16,033 bases of DNA from an uncultured Lachnospiraceae bacterium (lineage in GTDB: Bacteria > Bacillota_A > Clostridia > Lachnospirales > Lachnospiraceae): the NCBI GenBank assembly GCA_910585655.1, contig CAJUFW010000068.1, positions 1-16,033 of the forward strand, written 5' to 3'. Position numbers and translations under genes: made by a program. The notes beneath the pieces are model-generated. The model ran no database searches and was not told the DNA's origin. It was given only the letters and a program-made list of their open reading frames with translations. This document shows, piece after piece, positions 14,499-16,033 of the stretch (positions are counted from its first letter, which is position 1; each line of letters begins with the position of its first letter).

Positions 14499-15419
14499 TC
14501 ACATATCATTTTCCTCTTTTTCCAGCCTCTCCCTTACTGCCTCCACGTCCTCCAAAGAATAATTTGATACAATAGAAACAATTTCTTCTGCAGCATCTCC
14601 CCGTTTTAGCATTTTAACTACAATCTGCTCCGTCCGCCTCCTGATTGCTTCCTGCTTTTCTTTCTCAAACCTCTTTGCGGCTTCCTGTAATGCGTCTTGT
14701 TTTTCTTCTTCAAAAATCATCGCTACCTGTGTCATTTCGATCGCCCTCCTTATTCGTTTCGCTGTCTCCCGATCCATAATCTTATCGGCAAATACCAATA
14801 ACCCTGACAACGTAAATATTTGCTGCTCTCGATCTTGAATCTGCGTGGCTAATCCCACAACCTCTTTCAGCTTCTGCTCCTTCTCTTCTTTCTTTTGATA
14901 AGAAAGGGGCAGAATGATAAACTTCATCAGTTCCTCATCGTTTAACAGTTCTTTCCTCGCTACCTTTTCTCGTAATTCTGGCAAAATTCCTTCTGAATCC
15001 AGCTCCGCTAGGAAAGCCGCCTCAATCCCCATCTGAAGCGCCCCGATATCATACCGACAGGATACGGTTTGTCTCTTAATATCCCCAGTATAAATCACAA
15101 TCATCCGTAATTGAGGGCATAGCTCCCGGTTCTCCTGGTATCTTCTGGCAACGCCAATCAGATAGCCCAAATATTTTATCTTATCTTCTTCCTCATAATC
15201 ACTTTCATAGTCTACAATCGCTACCGTTCCGTCCTCCAACTCAAACAGGTTATCCATCCGCAGCTCATTAGCCTGTACAACAGGAATATTTGTTGGTCTT
15301 ACCTCTTTGATTTCCGGTAAATCCAATCCATACACCCGAAAAGATTTTCCTTTCAGGTGTTCCGCCAGAAACTTACTGGTGATATCTTTGTTTTGATAAG
15401 CAATCTCTTCTGTTCCCAT
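14499..15419 (-). CDS. Rpn / PD-(D/E)XK nuclease-like protein, intact copy
   Basis: A 306-aa member of the Rpn-type family (often annotated as recombination-promoting nuclease or putative transposase). An N-terminal nuclease-like core has RMDNLFELEDGTVAIVDYES (54-73), resembling the D...(D/E)xK-type core with D56, D70 and E72, followed by YLGYLIGVARRYQ (83-95) and IVIYTGD (107-113). The C-terminal part (about 140-306) is helical, charged and coiled-coil-like (KRFEKEKQEAIRRRTEQ), ending in a small conserved module (MLKRGDAAEEIVSIV). The classical catalytic lysine is not evident. E. coli Rpn proteins act in phage defence; function here is unknown. ATG at 15419 follows GAGGAGGGG. A degraded tandem paralogue precedes it by 32 bases. 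Confidence 0.75.
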   Translation of the reverse strand: MGTEEIAYQNKDITSKFLAEHLKGKSFRVYGLDLPEIKEVRPTNIPVVQANELRMDNLFELEDGTVAIVDYESDYEEEDKIKYLGYLIGVARRYQENRELCPQLRMIVIYTGDIKRQTVSCRYDIGALQMGIEAAFLAELDSEGILPELREKVARKELLNDEELMKFIILPLSYQKKEEKEQKLKEVVGLATQIQDREQQIFTLSGLLVFADKIMDRETAKRIRRAIEMTQVAMIFEEEKQDALQEAAKRFEKEKQEAIRRRTEQIVVKMLKRGDAAEEIVSIVSNYSLEDVEAVRERLEKEENDM

Positions 15420-15451
15420 CTTCCCCTCCTCTTTTTAGAAAGATACTTTTA

Positions 15452-16033
15452 TCAATCTTTCGCTCCCCTCAACTTTGCTCTTACCGCCTCCACATCACTT
15501 GGGGAATAATTTGGCACAATAGAAATAATCTCCTCTATGGTATCACCACGTTCCAACAGTTTCATCACCATCTGTTCTGTCACCTGTGCTGTCACTTGCT
15601 CTGTTACTTGCGCTGTCACTTGTGCTGTTCTTTCTCTCAATGCCTCCAGCTTTTCTTCCTCAAAAATTCTTGCCACTTGCGTCATTTCGATCGTCCTCCT
15701 TATCCTCTTTGCTGTCTCCTGGTCAATTACTTTATCGGCAAACACCAACATTCCTGACAAAATAAACACCTGTTGCTGCCGATCTGATACTTGTACTGCC
15801 AGTTCCACAGTTTCTTTCAATTTTTGCTCCTTCTCTTCTCTCTTCCGATAAGAAAGCGGGAGAATAATAAACTCCATCAGTTCTTCATCGCTTAGTAACT
15901 CGCCTTTTTTCACCTTTTCCTTCAGATTCGGAAAAATTCCCTCTGCGTCCAGTTCCGACAGGAACGCCGCCTCAATCTCCCTCTGTCTGATAGCGGTTGG
16001 CAATCCCGGTCAGGTAGTTCAAATACTTGACTT
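15452..16033 (-). pseudogene. Disrupted Rpn-like paralogue, runs off the right edge
   Basis: Two frames of one gene are visible. From the right edge the minus strand encodes VKYLNYLTGIANRYQTEGD and then a stop; this aligns to residues 81-97 of the neighbouring intact copy. The rest, in another frame, begins REIEAAFLSELDAEGIFP and aligns to residues from about 132 to the end. About 34 codons (IVIYTGD region included) are missing at the junction near 15975-15990, and the deletion is not a multiple of three. The longest frame has only a TTG at 16003 as a start. A 183-aa C-terminal fragment could still be made, so a residual role is not excluded. Its C-terminal half is closely similar to the intact copy, except for a 4-residue repeat tract. 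Confidence 0.8.
15577..15624 (-). repeat. Four 12-bp tandem repeats in the Rpn pseudogene
   Basis: Four in-frame units of 12 bases, plus-strand form CTGTCACTTGYG with one or two changes each, encode alternating AQVT and EQVT in the helical tail of the broken paralogue. The intact copy has unrelated residues (KRFEKEKQEAIRRR) at this place. Unit gain or loss by slippage would change tail length without altering frame. Confidence 0.8.

Noticed and set aside
14780..14792. GCCGATAA on the minus strand inside the Rpn-like gene, resembling a sigma-28 -10 box.
   Set aside because: No -35 element at the required 11-nt spacing; it is coding sequence shared with the paralogue.
14499..16033. Rpn-like genes as an insertion sequence, as the family name 'putative transposase' suggests.
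   Set aside because: No terminal inverted repeats or target duplication were seen, and the proteins lack a DDE or HUH transposase core.

Overview
The window is the late flagellar gene cluster of a motile Gram-positive anaerobe. Strong purine-rich ribosome binding sites, sigma-28 promoters of the Gram-positive type, a FliW/CsrA pair beside the hook-filament genes and a short flagellin without D2/D3 domains point to Clostridia. The divergent LysA subfamily and the Rpn-like nuclease family suggest Lachnospiraceae. Nothing here fixes the species.

Flagellar block (minus strand, about 11.8 kb down to 0.2 kb). Three near-consensus sigma-28 promoters, each with an exact 11-nt spacer, split it into three transcription units. 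Unit 1 starts at 11772-11798 and reads flgM, flgN, two tandem flgK genes, flgL, fliW, csrA. Unit 2 starts at 4368-4394, just after csrA, and reads flaG, fliD, fliS and probably, past a terminator-like hairpin, a FliT-like coiled-coil gene. Unit 3 starts at 1273-1299 and reads the flagellin gene alone, ending in two tandem terminators. The products are the hook-filament junction, filament cap, filament, their export chaperones, the anti-sigma factor FlgM and the FliW/CsrA switch. The flagellin mRNA leader has a hairpin with AAGGAA in its loop plus a GGA in the Shine-Dalgarno sequence, the arrangement expected for CsrA repression relieved by FliW. The flaG leader carries a comparable and possibly unreported arrangement, so CsrA may control the cap operon as well as the filament.

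Middle block. A diaminopimelate-decarboxylase-family gene (minus strand) lies directly upstream of the flagellar block, and its stop codon is inside the -35 box of the flgM promoter. A gap of 333 bases then separates it from two plus-strand genes: a small DUF1622-type membrane protein and an ECF-like sigma factor. A nested inverted repeat lies between them. A strong hairpin terminator follows the sigma gene.

Right end (minus strand). There are two tandem copies of an Rpn/PD-(D/E)XK-nuclease-like gene. The one at 14499-15419 is intact. The one running off the right edge has lost about 34 codons at the end of its nuclease domain and changes frame there, so it is a pseudogene or survives only as a C-terminal fragment.

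No tRNA, CRISPR array or insertion sequence was seen. The best candidate for something undescribed is the possible CsrA-responsive flaG leader. Next come the orphan DUF1622/sigma pair with its palindrome and the decaying Rpn pair.
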